Assembly (NCBI GenBank): GCA_914767715.1
Contig: OU612074.1
Location: 16,664,062-16,728,061 of the forward strand
DNA: 64,000 nucleotides
Origin: Membranipora membranacea
Lineage: Eukaryota > Bryozoa > Gymnolaemata > Cheilostomatida > Membraniporidae
Reading direction: 5' to 3'
Below the pieces are notes generated by a model that saw nothing but the letters and a program-made list of their open reading frames with translations, was not told the origin of the DNA and searched no databases. Shown in pieces: positions 24,121-35,808 of this stretch (position 1 is the first letter of the stretch; the number at the start of each line of letters is the position of its first letter). The translations under genes and the position numbers were made by a program.

Positions 24121-25331
24121 TGTATGCCAACACACAGAGCTAAATCCGTTACAGTTTGCTTACAGATCCAGTAGATCCACACAAGATGCTGTTCTACAGC
24201 TGATCACCACTGTGACTACGTGTATTGACGCCAAGGCTACTAATTTATCTTGACGTTTGTTCTTTGATTTTTCCTCCGCTTTTAATACCATAAACTTGAG
24301 TCTTTTGATTGATAAGCTACAACATTTGGATTTAAGAGTTACAAAGTGGGTATCCAGTTTTTTATCTAACAGAATTCAATATACACAAGTAGATGGCAAA
24401 TTATCTGAAAAATAAGTCACAAATACTGGAACACCACAGGGCACAGTCTTAAGCTCCCTTTTGTTTTCAATCTACACGGATGGTATCAGATCAGAAAAAC
24501 AAAATGTCATGATTTTGGAATACTCAGATGATACTGTTATAATTGGAAACATAGCCGCTGATGCAGATTTTGCAAACTATTTAGATGAGATCAGTAGTCT
24601 TTTGTGCAAATCCAGTGATTTACTGCTAAACCCAACCAAGACAAATGAAATGCTTTTCACCACCCAGCGTAACCCCCCAGATTTTGAACAGCTCTCCCTA
24701 GGCGGCACTGTAATTACTCCCAGCACCAATGTCAATATCTTGGTGTAACAATGGACAATAAACTGCGTTTTGAGACTCACATCGCAGATAAAATATCGAG
24801 TGCTAAGCAACGCCTGTATCTAGTCAAGCAGTTTAAGTTTTTAGGGGTAAGCAATCAGTTTCTCAATAAGATTTTTAGTATTTTCTTTGAATCCTGTTTT
24901 TTCTATTGTTTACTAGTCATTTTTACCAATTTATATGATAGAGACATCAAGTCAATCCGTAAAGTATACAAAACTGCAAGCAGATTTGGCCTAGAGAACT
25001 GTGGTTTTGACTGCATTGTCAATGATAGAATGAACTCCTTTATTAGCCACATACAGAAGGATGAACACCATCCTTTCCACTCATTCTTGAATAAACTCTG
25101 ATCAGGAAGGCTGCAATCATACAAACATCAAGCAGCAATCGGTAGTGACAGCTTTATACGGCATTTTCAGTAAACGCTTTTAGTTTGTATCTGTGCTATT
25201 TTTTTATTTTCAATTACTTTTTATCATTTGAACCTTTCAGTTTTTTTAGTCATCAGTGGCAAATCCATATATCATTTCACTATATTATGTATGTACATGT
25301 ATATATGTGACAACGAATTAAACCAAACCAA
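24121..25331 (+). mobile_element. 5'-truncated, decayed CR1/Rex-like LINE reverse transcriptase
   Basis: Translated pieces match the reverse transcriptase of a CR1/Rex-type non-LTR retrotransposon: LQFAYRSSRSTQDAV (24150-24200), DFSSAFNTINLSLLIDKLQ, GTPQGTVLSSLLFSIYTD, the catalytic EYSDDTVIIGN (24518-24550), then LGVTMDNKLRFETHIADK and a C-terminal part ending near 25101. It is dead. In-frame stops lie near 24251 and 24414, and a frameshift falls near 24720-24735. The 5' half, including any endonuclease, is absent. The right end is A-rich. The duplicated flanks give an approximate empty site, which sets the limits. Confidence 0.85.
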
Positions 25332-25424
25332 ATTTGTTGATTAAAACTAAAACCAAATGATTGTATGAGGTAAGAAGTAGGGACAATTTATCTGATACCA
25401 AAACCATTTATTGTCTATGTAGTT
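25332..25424. repeat. Right half of the LINE-split flank duplication
   Basis: Matches 23825-23940, including GTAGGGACAATTTATCTGA. It is the 3' flank of copy B and marks the right border of the LINE. Confidence 0.65.
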
Positions 25425-28400
25425 CTAGCACACTCTAGAGCTGAAATATAAGTCATTTGCAACTGCCTGATTGTCAAAGTCTGCTATTGCAGTATAATCA
25501 CTCCCGTCGACAGAGTTCAAATCACAGTTCCTAATGTCAGTGTTGTAGTCCGCTGAAAAGCAATTGGTGGCTGCTGAGCTTTTTGACACACATTTCTGGT
25601 ATGAATCGACAGTCACGGATGAGGAGATATGGTCAGAAAGCTTCGCTCCAGTAACTTTACACGTTATAGCCGACTGAAAATTCGGGTTGTGTGACTTCCT
25701 CAACGGCTCTTTGTAATTATCCCCTGTAATGAAAGACAAGCTGGATTAACAGCACATATCATTATAAATCAAATGACAAGGTCTAGAAAATAATTGCCAG
25801 CGAAAGACGGCCATGGCTTGTCATTAAAGTATGTTTTAGTCAGGCAGTTACTAATGATACATTTTTTTGTGCGGTTTGTATGGTATACAGTTTTTTTTTG
25901 TAATTAATTTCTGTTATTAAAGACAAGCTACATTCACGGCACTTATCAAAATAAATCAAACGAATAGATCTAGAAAATAATTGCTAGCGAAGGAGAGCCA
26001 TGGCTTGTCATTAAAGACTAACCAAAGTTCAAAGCATATTATAGTTAGACAGTTACTTATGATACATTTGTGTCAGATCTGCATGGTAAACAGGTTTTTC
26101 GTAATTAAACCATGTTATTAAAGGCAAGCTACATTCATGGCACTTATCAAAATAATAATACAAATAGAACTAGAAAATTATTGCCAGCGAAACACTGCCA
26201 TGGCTTGTCAAAGATGTAATAATCAATATTGTAATCAAAATGGGTTAGTCGGGGAATTGGTCATTAAGATTGAGTGCTCGAGGGGTTAGAATACCTGATG
26301 ATCATCATGTGTGTGACCGTGGTTCTGAGATACTATTGTATACTTGAGCAGCAACCATCCAAGATCTAAAGAGTCTTCTAACTCAACGATTTGATTAAGC
26401 CATTATGATTCGCAACTTGAAATGGCATCATTCAAATTGAAAAATTGAGTTCTTGGAAGGACTAACCACAATCAAAGTCTTCATATGTGTAACTTGCTGT
26501 GCCTCCAAGTTGCAACTGAGAGGTGGCGATTACGTTCCCTTCTGTTTTACACGTGAGAGCATTCATCTGTCCAGCAGTCAACTCATAATCCCACATATTA
26601 AATCAAGCCACTTTAGCCTCAGTAAGCTGAGTTGTGTCAAAGTTCCCAACTGTAATTAATTGAATATTTGTATAGTGTTCCAGGACTATCATTTTCTCAT
26701 CGGGCACAAGAGGAGCAGAGTAGAAGGTGAATACATAGAGGAAATCATTGCTCACATTTGGACAGCTATACACCAACAAAATCTTACCTCAACGGAAAAA
26801 TAACTCGAAAGGATATACTCACGAATGCTATCTTGCTCCTGAAATATTGTGAGAAAGCCTCCACTTTGAATGGTCTGTGCCCCAACATCGACTTCTCGGT
26901 AAAGTTCAAATGATGTTGGATCATTGTGTTTGTTGTTCCACTGCAAGATGAATCTCACAGTTATAAATCGTGAGAAAGAAAGGCTATCGCCATGTAAAGA
27001 AAAATTGTTATGAGAATGAGATGCTGCTGTTCAAATACTATCACTATCAAAAGGCTAGCATCAGGTTATAACCTTTAAAAGCGCCTAATTTCTTCCATTA
27101 CCTGTGGTACAGTACTAACCTTTGACCAATTTAAATACTTTTTTGGCTATTTCAAAGAATGGAAAAAGGATTTTGATGATATTGTTTCTGAACTGCGGGT
27201 GACCTGGTAGTGTGATCGAAAAAATGCATTCAATCGATGATCAAGTATGTTTGCTTCAGACATACAAAGAAAGCTCATCCGTACAAACAAGCATGGTATA
27301 TACCTTGAATGAGCCACTGGACCCTCAGCTCCAGCAGTGTTGATACCATCCCTGCATTACCAAATTCATCTCGTCTGCATCAACTTCTGTCATCGCATGT
27401 GTGTCACCTCCAGTTAATTTAATTTTCATTGTATTCTCATTGTTCGTGTAAACTAAAAATTCGTTGTCAGCATCTGAAACCGTGAGAAATACACAGAAAA
27501 TGGTCGTGGATATTTAACACTGTTCAAAGCACTTTAACTCTCCATTGATCCTTCTGAAAACAATCAAAGAACAAAAATCCTATTATTGAGCCGGTGACTT
27601 AGTAGAAAAAAAAACATTCCGAAGCTGAAATATTGATAAATCATGACTATGATGATTTGTTCGCCGCATTCTGGCATGTCAAGGGCCAGACCTGATTACG
27701 TTTATTCAGAATGTGTTTCCGGATGTCTTTCAGTAGTTATTTACTCTTTATGGACTTCTGTTAATCCAGGTACTGATTTGCAACTCTTTATTTTCTAGCC
27801 ATTGCATGCGGATATCTGAGGGCAGAAAAGCTTTTGCATTTCTTATAGTCAAGTCAATAGATGAAAGTCTCCTAGATTTATTCAACACACAAGCAAATCG
27901 GATAGATACATAAAAATAGAAATACCATCAATAATTAATAGATAATTACACACTCGCATCACAGAAGCCATTATGAAGATGTTTTGTTACCAACAAGTTC
28001 CAACCAAGAAACTGTGCAGAGTTAACTTATAATAACGACATTATTTATTGTCAACTAACGAAGTAACCTCAATATGATGCAATCATCATAAATCTGAACA
28101 ATTACGCCTGTGACTTATGTGGAGGTCACAATGAAATAATAAGAGAATTACCCGATTTTACCTTGTTCGAAGCTCCATTATTCATGATACCGAATCGGGT
28201 GTGTGTAAAAACTTACGGCTAGTGGCAATATCGAACATGAATTCACCAGCTCGGTTGGCTGACACCGAGTCGTACCACATGCACATTGTAAAGGCTATTA
28301 GCTCGGGTAGTTCAGGTGCATAAAGGTATTTGTCTGTTGTAACTTCTTGTTCATACACTGCCAGACTCACAACTTTAGAACCTTGAAAGAAGTGACAATG

Positions 28401-28803
28401 AGATATGGTCAACTTAGTCAGGGCTAGGGATAGAGATTCTCTCGATATTATTGACAGCCCAACAAATGTACCTCTTTATCTCTCACTTCTTCAAAAAATC
28501 ATTGATTCCTTATTTTTAGTAAAGCACCAATGCTTGAATTGATGCGGCATGGGAAGCTGCAGTCCAAGATTTGACATCTGAGTGCCCTTGGAATGAAATG
28601 AACTGCCAATAAAAGTGTTAAGCAAACACAAACTAAAACGCTTCAATCATCAGATAAACAAAACATCTTATAATTGCCATTGGCTATTCGACCCACAACA
28701 TATCTTGTAATAAATCAAAGGGTTGAAACTCACCATTTGCTGCTTGTAGCAACAAAGATGACACACCAGTCAACATGCAATAGACTATCAATCCTTTTGA
28801 CAT
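25425..28803 (-). pseudogene. Array copy B: pentraxin-PAN pseudogene with two premature stops
   Basis: The exons correspond to copy A: 28734-28803, 28217-28381, 27304-27473, 26823-26940, 26467-26649 and 25425-25723. All splice sites and lengths are kept, and the total is a multiple of three (1005 nt). Two in-frame TGA codons break it. One at 27327-27325 replaces the Trp of the pentraxin signature (HCWS-stop-GSS). The other at 26605-26603 replaces the Gly before FNMWD. In the PAN exon one conserved cysteine is Ser (KCVSKSSA). The signal peptide (MSKGLIVYCMLTGVSS) and the DNE and EQDS calcium motifs are intact. The pattern suggests recent inactivation. Sequencing error at both sites is unlikely but possible. 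Confidence 0.85.
25712..26225. repeat. Three tandem ~190-bp repeats in an intron of pseudogene B
   Basis: Units start at about 25712, 25900 and 26100. Each carries TTATTAAAGACAAGCTACAT-like, GGCACTTATCAAAATAA-like and GCCATGGCTTGTCA segments. The first unit overlaps the splice acceptor of the PAN exon (25724-25725), and the others carry decayed versions of that boundary. Confidence 0.75.
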
Positions 28804-28846
28804 GTTTGTATGTTGAACTTCAAGTGAAGCTGTGAAAAAAGCTCAC

Positions 28847-28886
28847 CACTCGCTGCTTGAACTGCATTCACTCCTAAGACAGACAT
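28847..28886 (-). pseudogene. Duplicate remnant of a signal-peptide exon upstream of copy B
   Basis: Reads ATG, 13 codons (MSVLGVNAVQAAS) plus one base, then a GTGAG donor in the same phase as the true first exon. The 3' end resembles the end of the copy B first exon (CAAGCAGC). It lacks the hydrophobic core, so it would not direct secretion. Confidence 0.45.
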
Positions 28887-29690
28887 TTGAGCTGATCAAA
28901 AGCTTTCCATAAACAACTCATAATGAATTATTCAGTATCGCTACATGGACATGACCTATTATTTCTACAGACCCACCGCCCGTCTTTTGTTTTTGTCTAA
29001 GTCTAGAGTCATACCTAATCAACTGTCTGTAATTTTGTTGATCACCATATCAAATGAACGCAGGAATTTCGAACCATGTTATTTCATTGATGATCAGTTA
29101 CATTTCAAACACACGTTCAAAATATTGACAATAAGGCTTTGATTATAATTTCAATCAATATCACAATAAACAGTCTATACCAATACTTGTTTCTGTGATT
29201 TGTCCTTGAAATAAATAAATAAAATTATATTTTTACATTCTCAAATATTAATCTTTCATCTTTGAGGCATTTTTGTGTGTATTATTTTATCAAAAAAAGT
29301 TCATTATCATCCCTCTTTTCAGCTACGGCTGCTTAAAGGAAAAGAGTGAAGTTATGTTTTTGATTAGTTATCGAAAGTTAATAGGAAAGCAGTTCTCTTA
29401 TATATAATTACAGAATATATACTGGCCTTTGAATGGTTTTCTATACGCTCTCGATCAAAGATAGAACGCTCATGAGCAAACAACTCAGAAAAAAGACTTT
29501 ACTCAATCTAGGTTCAATAACCAAATCTAAAGAAAAACGCTATGCAATGAAAACAGTCAGATTCTGCAGGACTAAGGATTGATAAATTTATATACTCCAT
29601 GAGTGGGATGATTATTCTTGATAGAATTTCACATCTCATAGGCTCTCCAAACATGACATAGATAGGATATTAATTTCATGATTAACTAAT
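28887..29690. other. Spacer between copies B and C
   Basis: No exon or recognised repeat was found. It holds the 5' flank of copy B and the 3' flank of copy C on the minus strand. Confidence 0.4.
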
Positions 29691-29700
29691 TTTATTTATT
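29691..29700 (-). terminator. Polyadenylation signal candidate of copy C
   Basis: TTTATTTATT on the plus strand reads AATAAATAAA on the minus strand, only 12-21 bases past the stop codon of copy C. This would give a very short 3' UTR. Confidence 0.4.
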
Positions 29701-29711
29701 TGAATGCCTCC

Positions 29712-32700
29712 TCAACAGTCTTTAGTGCTGAAGTGAAGGTTTTCAGCGGACAACATAGAGTCAAAGTCACCTATCACATTGTAATCACTGCTATCTACTG
29801 AGTTTAAATCGCAGAGGCCACTGTTTGTGTTATAGTTAGCGGAGTAACAGTTTGTATCAGCCGAGCATTTAGCTAAACAGCGAAACTGCGTTCTGAGGAT
29901 GTAAGAGCTCATCACATGATTGTGTAACTTAGCTCCAACCACTTTGCACATGGTCATAGAACCAGTTTCTCCACCATCGAATTTGTTCAACAAATCTAAA
30001 TATGGAAATATCAAACTCCATTAATTATTAAATCATTTTTCTATTAAGTGAATGCAAGATAATAGAACATTTGCATTAGAAAGAAGTCATTCTTACGCTA
30101 ATAACTTTTTTTTCTTGTGAATCAGACTCTATAAGCTGGCACTCACCACAATCAAACTCTGCATATGTATAATAAGCTCCGGTTCCGCCAAGTAGTAACT
30201 GAGACATAGTGATCATATTTCCTTCGGATTCACAAGTGAGAAGATTCATCTGTTCAACCGAGAGCACATAATCCCACATGTTGAACCCTGCCACTTCAGC
30301 TTCCATCACTTGATATTCATCAAAATTGGCCACTGTAAAAGAATCTTTATTTCGAGAACAACTTCCATGTGATGCAAATAATGCTTAGATGTTGCAAGAT
30401 GATGGTATGCACAAAATGTTGCACATAAATTCCAGCAAACTTTTTAGTCCTTGGAAATCTTCATATAGCAAAGATTCTCACTGTAAAAGGATATCTTTAT
30501 CTAGGTATAGACGCATGACCTGTCTGCGTTAAGACTAAGACAGAGATTATTTGTCTATAAGAGATGAATGTCTTGTGTTTTTGTTTGATAAAAATCATGG
30601 TTATCCGAAGCAAGTAAGCCCACTGGTAAATAACGATAATGAAGTTATCATGAGTTTATTATGAAAAAGTTGAAACTGTAGGCAATAATGACCATTAGCT
30701 TATGGCCACTGTGATAGTATCTTGCTAATTGCCCTCTCAACCACATTTTGTCAAACATCAATCATCTAAACCAACAAATTATGAAATCTCAGGCATTAAG
30801 GATTATGTTACTACTAACTAGGGACCAATGGTGAGTTACCACTGCCTAATTATACACTGAATAATACAGTGATAGAGGGCATACTGGTACTACGGTAAGA
30901 GCAACTCACTATGAGAGATTACAGGTAATAATTTGCAGTTCCCAGCTTTGCAGGGTTCGCAACTTGCAGAACCAATAAATGTTTAGTAATGACTAAAGTA
31001 GTAGAGTATTACAATGATCAACGGCCAACTCTAAGGGTAAAGTATTGCTGTTACAATTATGTCTTAGTGTAATGCGTAACTCACAGACGTTATCTTGTTC
31101 TTGAAATATAGTCATTGAGCCACCTTTTATAGTGTGGCTATCAGTGCTGACTTCTGCTAACAGCTCTAATCTCACTGTATCACTAACCGGAGTGTACCAC
31201 TGCAATACCGTGAATATTGGCATACAATATTTCAGAAGAATAACAACCTGGTGAGATGAATTTGATTTATAATCAATGCTATAAGATAAATGTAACATTT
31301 TTGTTCTCAGAAATGTTCTTATTTACCAATATAAGACTAGATATTAAAACAAACATCATGATAAGTAGAAAACCTAAGACTAGAAGTGATGATATGAGAT
31401 GCTCATCAACACACAAGAGTGGTTTCATGTCGCCGTGCCGGCCATGAGGAGGTTAAAGTAGAGAACACCTCCAAAGAGTATTATCTTTGTCTGATTTTAT
31501 AGATCAGATATTTACCGTGGCCCAGAAAGCCGGATAAAATTGAAATTACCTGCTGTGAATTTAATTGAAAATCGCCTGAATTGAATTAAACATTTAATTG
31601 AATTTAATCAAACATTTCTACTCTGAATAAAACTTTTCTATTCTGCATCAAACGTTTCTGTTCTGTGTCGAACTGAATGGTTCTGCATCAAATGTTTCTA
31701 TACTCTGAATCAGATTTTCGCTCCACCCTCATACCAGGTAAATTGATATGAACCACCCTATAGTATAAATTACTTTTTTATGTACTCCTCAGTATTCAAG
31801 GATGAGAATAACCAATAGTTGCCATCATTTTACTTCATCAAGTCTGTATCAAGGCCACATTCAGACAGCATGGACGTTTCTCATAGACATTTTGGACAGC
31901 TATATCAGAAAAACAATTTCACGTACTAAGATCCTCCAACCTCAGAGAAATCCACATGGAATCTCATTGGGACACAGCAAACTTGTCGAAAAATGAAGAC
32001 TGCAGACCTACATAAAAGTGATGCATAATATAGGGTTGTAGATTTCAATTTATCTGGTATGAGGGTGGAACGGAAAAGTTTGATTCCGAGGAGAAAAGTT
32101 TGATGCAGAACAGACAAGTTTGATGCAGAACACAAAATTTTAATGCTGAACAGAAAAGTTAAATGCAGAACAGAAAATTGTGATGCAGAACAGAAAAGTT
32201 TGATGCAGATCACAAAATTTTGATGCAAAACAGAAAAGTTTGATGCAGAACAGAAAAGTTTGATGCAGAACAGAAAACTTTGTTGCAGAAAAGAAATCCG
32301 GCTTTCTGGGCCACTGTAGATATTAAACAAACAGAAAGATACTTAAGACATTCAGATTGTATTTTATGATAACTATTAGCCTTATTTGTTTTTAATCCGA
32401 TGAATTTTTTTTGCTTTTTTTACTTATTCTAGCTTTGTTTTTACCAGTTCCATCGTTATTCCCTCATGTGGATACATACGATAAAAATACAAACGAAACA
32501 GTTGGTGTACATCGTACCAGAACAAACTACTTGGAAGGGAATTAGCATCCTTTACCGTCTTAAATGAAAATGATTTACTGTCTTGCTAATCAATATAATT
32601 AAAAATAGTTTGGCATACCTTGAATGATCGCCCAGACTTCCAACTCCAGCAATGCCTATGCCATCCAACCATTAATATGTCGAGCAAAGAACCATCTTGT

Positions 32701-35700
32701 GCAGGCAAGCTATATGACTCACTCCTGAAGTAAATACTGAGTATATCTGCTCCATGAACGAAACCAATGAATAACTCATTGTTGTAATCTGTAATTTATA
32801 TAAACTCAATCATCACACACATCTATTCAAATCATATCAAACTTTAAATTCTTATTGTTAGTATCTTCTATGTTGCCAATGTTTTTTTTCTGGTAGCATG
32901 AAGTCATTTTTTATAGGGAAATAATGGTTATCATGCATTATTCCCATTTCAGAAGGTGTTTGAATCATAAAACTGGTGTGCAAGTACATCCTAGGTTAGG
33001 TTAAGTTGAATCTCAGATGTCCGCATCAATAATGTCTCCCTGTACTTAAAAGAGTGAGTTAACTCCTTACTGTACCAACGTTGATCTTCTCCGGTTGGTT
33101 GGTTTATTTTATCACAGACATTGAATTAATGCTGCCAGTTTGGGTGTTTATACTGTTGCATGAACAGGTGATAACAAAAAGAAGATCCAAATCTGAGAAA
33201 AGTTGAATATGGCTACTAGTGGATGACAGCAGATTGGTCAAAAAACATCTTGCAATGTCAAAATCAAATGTCTATAGAATGAGTCCTTCTAAATCATCAA
33301 TTTTTGTGTGCTCTAAAGGGTTCAAACATTGTCATTATCATCCTATGATTCGAAGCTTAAAGTAGCAGACGACCATTTTGATATTTGATGCGTAATGATT
33401 TACTCTTTCTAAACTTGCACGTTAGAAACAAATATTAAATTAGAAAATTTTAATTATTTTAATAGCAAACTCTCTTCCACCATTTTGTTTCAGTATCAGG
33501 CATACCCAATATGATTGGCCAAGTGTTAATACTCTCAAAATAAATGTATTGCTGGAAAATGTTGATGTAGAAAATTATTTGTTTCTGGAATTAAAGCAGC
33601 TATCTTTCGTTTGTTTTAATCTAATACATAAACATGCATGTCAATTGAAAATTCATCTACAAAAACAATGTTTTTGCCTGCAATGAAAAGAAATTACGCT
33701 TTTCTATGAGATTATAAACAAAACATAGCTTCCCAATTTAATTCAGTTTTTTTGAAGCCATAGAGGTTTAGGGGCTGCTGACTGCCCTGCGGTGCAGAAC
33801 TGGAGCTTATACCTAGGAATTTCATTGTTGAGTATGCTGCCTATCTGTGAAAGTAAATTGCAAGTGTATTCATAACTAGTGGTGCCAGGGTTGTATGCCA
33901 CTTTAAAATGGTTTTGAAGGAAGAAGTTGTCCTCTCAGATCTGATTGTACAGACATCTCCCTGAAGTTTGATGTGTTGATATTCCAAAGGAGTTGAGTTG
34001 AGTTATCTGCTTTCACCTCTATATTTGTTTACATAGGTAAAGCTGTTGCAAGAGATTGTGATACTATGTTAATATGATTATTGGGTTTTTAGGCAGCATA
34101 TATAGGTTGAGTTGTGACGACACACTGCATTACACTATTTTTCTTATACATCTCTCAGGCTAAACTATTTTCATCCGGTTCAACTGATTGAATTTACTAG
34201 GTGAAAATGGTTGATTGTTTTGGGATTGGGTGCCACAACAACAACTTGAATATAGGACACACACTTCAGGATCGCTATTGGTATAGCTGACAATGTGGTA
34301 CTACTAGCAGCTTGACTTCACATCAACAAGGAAGGTTTTTATAGTCAGAAGATGTTTGTGAATTACAGAAAAGTTTTGATAAAACACTTTTCTAGATGAT
34401 AATATTAATTATTATGTTTCAAGAGCTACTCACATTGATTTGCCAGACTTATGATATATTCATTATGTCGGTCAGAAGTTACAGAATTGAGCCACATACA
34501 TACGGTGAAAGCAGTGAACTCAGGAAGGTCAGAAGCGTAGAGGAACTTCTCAATTGTTACTTCTTGTTCATACACTGCTAGTGACACTGATTTGGAACCT
34601 AGAAAAATACAAAAAAGGATACAGGTTTTTAAGATGTGGCAATGAGAAAATTTTCAAATTATAGTGAAAAATTGAATCCTACAAATTTCAAGTTTGTTAA
34701 TATATTTGGAGCTCAACTATAGCCCTATTTACACTCACAAATATTATTATTACTGATATCATTTCAGTGATCTAAAAACAGTTTTAAGATCATCCAAGCA
34801 ATCATTGTAATATATATTATATTCACCTAACAGCCCTACGCATCGTCGGGCCATTTTTGTTGCATTCTATGAATCGCATGCCACAGGAACTGCCAGGCGT
34901 TTAGTGCCGCAGGAGCTTTGGGTTCGAGCCCCACTGGGGGAGCTTTCATTGTTCCTGTTTATGACCGAACAGAGGGTGGACTGCCCCTAAAGAGGGACGC
35001 AAGCTGCCCGGAGTCCTCATACTGAGAGTGTGATACATCCTAGTAAACTAGAATGCATCCTAGAGGTGAGGCCATGGTGGACCTCCTAATCGTGAGTGTG
35101 CAGCAAGCTGCCAGAAACTGAAACAGGCACTAATCAGCCATTGGCCATGACACTTTGATCTTAGCCAATAGGCCGAGAAGCGATTATGTGTCAGCGAAAG
35201 CCCAGAACACGCCAGCTTTCATTGTTGATTGTTCCAGCCCCCAGCACCCTCGGGTGTACGCCTCTCCTGTGTACTTGTCTACTGACTGACTCATGGAAAG
35301 ACATGTGACAGCATTGAAAGACATGCTGACAAGCTGGAAAGACAGCTAAAACCTACTACAAGGGGTCCCAGCAATGGGCCATGTAAGGCCAATAACCCTA
35401 ACACGTACGCTGTGTTTCATAGGGTGGCAATGGTGGATTGGAATGTGCTGTGGGATGAGAGAACACAACTCCGAGTAGTGAATAGCGGGCTATCTAATTA
35501 GCGCCGTCGACCCATTCATTTTCAGGGATGGTGAGATGGTGCGATCGGTTAGCGCGCTTGCTATTCACTGCCAGGCGATTAGCGCCACAGGAGTTGTGGA
35601 CTCAAGCCCCACCGGGGGAGCTTTCATTGTTGATTGTTCCAGCACCCTCGGGTGTACGCCTCTCCCGGAAGAAACTTGTTTTGGTTAGTGTTTAGCTTTT

Positions 35701-35808
35701 CTAAAAAGAACATATACACACAGTTTGAAGCTCACCTGTGATTGCTGATTGCAGAGATCCTAAGATACTCAAAACTAAGTAAGTTGCAGGTCTTCGATCA
35801 GCTTTCAT
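29712..35808 (-). CDS. Array copy C: secreted pentraxin-PAN protein
   Basis: Exons 35736-35808, 34434-34598, 32619-32788, 31085-31199, 30147-30332 and 29712-29995 give 330 aa in frame. The signal peptide begins MKADRRPATYLVLSILGS. The pentraxin part has FTAFTVCMW, NNE where copy A has DNE, HRHCWSWKSG, IFQEQDN and AGFNMWDYVL. The PAN exon has six cysteines and ends STKDC. Aligned to CRP, residue 60 is N instead of D, while N61, E138, Q139, D140 and Q150 are kept and E147 is D. Its introns are swollen by a hAT-like element, a TTAA MITE, SINEs and a U2-derived insertion. Part of it (about 31891-34383) is duplicated at 40715-42565. Confidence 0.85.
31514..32317. mobile_element. Non-autonomous hAT-like foldback element with minisatellite arms
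   Basis: The ends are inverted copies: ACCGTGGCCCAGAAAGCCGG at the left and the complement of ACAGTGGCCCAGAAAGCCGG at the right. Both arms carry tandem 20-bp units of the type GATGCAGAACAGAAAAGTTT in opposite orientation (about 31615-31720 and 32065-32300), followed inward by TACCTGGTATGAGGGTGGA. The flanks AGATATTT (31506-31513) and AGATATTA (32318-32325) match at 7 of 8 bases, fitting the 8-bp target duplication of hAT elements. No transposase was seen. It lies in an intron of copy C. Confidence 0.7.
33361..33902. mobile_element. 542-bp MITE with TTAA target duplication
   Basis: TTAA stands on each side (33357-33360 and 33903-33906). The ends form an imperfect inverted repeat (AGTAGCAGACGACC against AGTGGCATACAACC, 11 of 14). 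The duplicate of this region carries the undisturbed site GAAGCTTAAAATGG at 42090-42103, which shows a precise insertion. TTAA duplication is typical of piggyBac-type elements. No transposase is encoded. Confidence 0.8.
34880..35300 (+). repeat. SINE (family 2), split by a U2-containing insertion
   Basis: The left part holds CAGGCGTTTAGTGCCGCAGG and a box B-like GGGTTCGAGCCCC. The right part (35214-35290) continues the family body with GATTGTTCCAGC and CCCTCGGGTGTACGCCTCTC. A direct repeat AGCTTTCATTGTT sits at both sides of the break (34941-34953 and 35214-35226). The family is defined by the fuller copies at 35524-35685 and 44640-44812. Confidence 0.7.
34954..35213 (-). mobile_element. Retro-insertion carrying the 5' end of U2 snRNA
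   Basis: The insertion of 260 bp is flanked by a 13-bp direct repeat. On the minus strand, 35184-35150 closely matches the first 34 nt of the universal U2 snRNA (starts ATCGCTTCTCGGCC, then TTGGCTAAGATCAA), with one substitution and one extra base. The sequence after it is unrelated to U2, and there are 29 bases before it. It is therefore a chimeric retrosequence or a U2-headed SINE, not a working U2 gene. Confidence 0.65.
35524..35685 (+). repeat. tRNA-derived SINE (family 2)
   Basis: The head is GGGATGGTGAGATGGTGCGA followed by CGGTTAGCGCGC. A box B-like GGACTCAAGCCCC comes next, and then a body GAGCTTTCATTGTTGATTGT and CCCTCGGGTGTACGCCTCTC. It lies in the first intron of copy C. Confidence 0.75.

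Noticed and set aside
24461-25101. Active retrotransposon gene
   Set aside because: It contains in-frame stops and a frameshift and lacks the 5' half, so it is a dead LINE fragment.
26603-26605. TGA in copy B read as selenocysteine
   Set aside because: The paralogues have Gly here, a second TGA replaces Trp elsewhere, and no SECIS-like element was evident. A pseudogene is simpler.
31926-32330. Minus-strand open frame of 134 codons, rich in Phe/Ser/Leu
   Set aside because: It is produced by the 20-bp minisatellite arm of the foldback element. The repeat length is not a multiple of three and there is no protein signal.
35150-35184. Functional U2 snRNA gene
   Set aside because: Only about the first 34 nt match. 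The rest of U2 (branch-site region, Sm site, stems) is missing.
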